From the NCBI GenBank assembly GCA_022711695.1, contig JAKLEJ010000256.1:1-5583 (forward strand): a stretch of 5,583 nt of DNA. Direction: 5' to 3'. Positions 4,207 through 5,583 of this stretch are shown here, piece by piece (position 1 is the stretch's first letter; the number at the start of each line of letters is the position of its first letter). The position numbers and the translations under genes were made by a program. This DNA is from Verrucomicrobiota bacterium (GTDB lineage: Bacteria; Verrucomicrobiota; Verrucomicrobiia; Limisphaerales; JACRJZ01). The notes beneath the pieces were generated by a model that was given only the letters and a program-made list of their open reading frames with translations, ran no database searches and was not told where the DNA came from.

Positions 4207-5583
4207 ATGAAAATGCATTGGAATTGCGCGGTTTTGATTCTGGGCCTTGCGGCGGCGCGGTTGCCGCTATCCGCGGCGGTGGTCTGGAACGGTCCCATGA
4301 CCCCCTTCACCAAGAGCGCCTTTGCCGATCCGGCGCTGCCCGCGAACCAGGACCGGATCACACCGAGCGTCTGGATCACGCGCGGCTCGCTCAACGGCAT
4401 CTACAACGCCCGAACGGAGGCGGGCTACAACCACTTCGCCAGCCCGGCCGACACCGAGTGGGCCTACGGCTATGCTTCCAATCATGCCTCGCTGACCTTC
4501 ACCACCTGGGAGCAGCTCTACGGAGGCGCGGCAGGGGGCGGCCCGCCGGCGACCCTGGGAAGAAATACGGTGCTTCATTTGAAATCCGAGGATATCTACC
4601 TGGACGTGGTCATGCTAACCTGGGGGCAGGGCGCGGGCGGCGGCGGGAGTTTCTCCTGGCAGCGGTCCACGCCCGCGCCGGCCAACGCGCCACCCAGCGT
4701 GACCATCACCAACCCGGTTGACGGCGCCATCCTGAGCAGTTCCGCCAACGTCACCATCCGGGCCTCCGCTGAGGATGCCGACGGCAGTGTGACGAACGTG
4801 CAGTTCTTTGACGGGGTGGTGTCGTTGGGCAACGATTCCAGCAGCCCGTACAGCGTTTCGGCCCGGCTGGCCCTCGGGGCGCATACGTTGACGGCGGTGG
4901 CCTCGGACGACCTCGGCGCCGCGACGACCTCGGCGCCGGTCCACGTGACCCTGGCCAGGTACTTGCCGGCGATCGCCAACGGAGACATCGCCATCCACCT
5001 GGCGCCCGTGGCCACCGGCATGGCTGCTCCCGATTATGCCATCAGCCCGCCCGGGGACACCCGCCGGCTCTTCGTGGTGGAGCAGAACGGATTGCTGCGG
5101 ATCCTCCAGGATGGGGTGTTGCTGCCCGGCGCGGCGCTGGACATCCAAAGCCGAGTCCAGCCGCCCCTGAACCCGGCCAACGCGAATGACGAGCGCGGAT
5201 TTCTCGGACTGGCGTTTCATCCCGGCTTCACCAACCCTGCCAGCCCAGGTCATCGAACCCTCTATACCTACAACAGCGAACCGATCCCGGCCGCAACGAC
5301 GCCCACCTATCCTGTGCCGACTGGGGCCACGAACAACTTCAAGAATGTCGTCAACGAGTGGAAGATCTCGACCACGGATGCCAACGTAGTGGATCCCGCC
5401 TCGCACCGGGAGGTCATCTCGTTTGGCAAGACCGCGGGTAACCATAACGGCGGCACAATCGCCTTCGGTCCGGACGGGTACCTGTATCTGGCCTTGGGCG
5501 ACGGCGGCGACGCCAACGACGTCGGCGCCAGCCATATCGAGCCGGGTGGCAACGCGCAGAACCTGAGCACGCCGCTGGGGAAG
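4207..5583 (+). CDS. Secreted PQQ-dependent sugar dehydrogenase-like protein with Ig-like domain, 3'-truncated
   Basis: The frame is open for 459 codons to the window edge with no stop. A Sec signal peptide is clear: MKMHWN, a hydrophobic core, and probable cleavage after S-A-A at residue 24. Residues 25-155 form a domain I cannot assign to a named family; it begins VVWNGPMTPFTK and includes ITPSVWITRG and a Gly-rich FSWQRSTP end. Residues 161-250 are a bacterial Ig-like domain (PPSVTITNPVDGA, AEDADGSVTNVQFFDG, LGAHTLTAVASDDLG). From about 264 a glucose/sorbosone dehydrogenase-type beta-propeller begins (RRLFVVEQNGLLRIL, then ERGFLGLAFHPGF). The segment GNHNGG...GPDGYLYLALGDGG (411-434) places H413 and D432 19 residues apart, matching the catalytic His144 and Asp163 that I recall for Acinetobacter soluble glucose dehydrogenase. 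The likely role is oxidation of a sugar or related substrate outside the cytoplasm, using PQQ. The substrate is unknown, and some family members are not proven enzymes. The remaining blades and any C-terminal domain lie beyond the window. Confidence -1.
   Translation, partial: MKMHWNCAVLILGLAAARLPLSAAVVWNGPMTPFTKSAFADPALPANQDRITPSVWITRGSLNGIYNARTEAGYNHFASPADTEWAYGYASNHASLTFTTWEQLYGGAAGGGPPATLGRNTVLHLKSEDIYLDVVMLTWGQGAGGGGSFSWQRSTPAPANAPPSVTITNPVDGAILSSSANVTIRASAEDADGSVTNVQFFDGVVSLGNDSSSPYSVSARLALGAHTLTAVASDDLGAATTSAPVHVTLARYLPAIANGDIAIHLAPVATGMAAPDYAISPPGDTRRLFVVEQNGLLRILQDGVLLPGAALDIQSRVQPPLNPANANDERGFLGLAFHPGFTNPASPGHRTLYTYNSEPIPAATTPTYPVPTGATNNFKNVVNEWKISTTDANVVDPASHREVISFGKTAGNHNGGTIAFGPDGYLYLALGDGGDANDVGASHIEPGGNAQNLSTPLGK

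Noticed and set aside
4008..4721. Plus-strand frame starting in the divergent region
   Set aside because: Most of it is an out-of-frame shadow of the secreted gene, and the upstream part shows no conserved features.
4615..5535. Minus-strand frame of about 306 residues opposite the secreted propeller gene
   Set aside because: The plus-strand frame has a signal peptide, Ig-like motifs and dehydrogenase motifs. The minus frame is low-complexity Gly/Arg/Val with no motif.

Overview
The window is GC-rich DNA holding five protein-coding genes, two of them cut by the window edges. There are no RNA genes, insertion sequences or CRISPR arrays. Gene content suggests a Verrucomicrobiota-type bacterium (Limisphaerales/Pedosphaera-like). 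The indicators are a stand-alone prepilin-like protein with an H-X9-DG C-terminal motif, a secreted PQQ-dehydrogenase-like beta-propeller fused to Ig-like domains, and a hybrid kinase with an HDFNN-type H-box. This placement is inferred from protein style, not from a marker gene.

Layout. (1) From the left edge to 1592 (+) lies the C-terminal part of a hybrid sensor histidine kinase (membrane-proximal linker, PAS, HisKA, HATPase, receiver); its sensor and membrane part lie outside the window. (2) Positions 1593-1726 are a short intergenic stretch with a plausible sigma-70-type promoter. (3) A prepilin-type N-terminal methylation-motif protein runs 1727-2605 (+). (4) On the minus strand, converging on it, is a two-gene operon. 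It consists of an ECF-type RNA polymerase sigma factor (3917 to 3339) followed by a membrane protein that is probably its anti-sigma factor (3342 to 2602), translationally coupled through a GTGA overlap. (5) Positions 3918-4206 are a divergent regulatory region. (6) From 4207 (+) to the right edge runs a long secreted protein with no stop in the window. It has a signal peptide, an unassigned N-terminal domain, an Ig-like domain and the start of a glucose/sorbosone-dehydrogenase-like propeller.

How they fit. The sigma/anti-sigma pair looks like an envelope-signal switch, and the secreted dehydrogenase-like gene diverging from it is a natural candidate target. Two identical outward-facing 11-mers containing GGAAC, the core of many ECF -35 elements, flank the divergent region and are the most interesting non-coding signal here. 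The kinase and the prepilin-like gene have no evident functional tie to the rest. I see no clear evidence of an undescribed multi-gene system. The points worth checking are the paired 11-mers, the non-zinc anti-sigma factor and the uncharacterised N-terminal domain of the secreted propeller protein.
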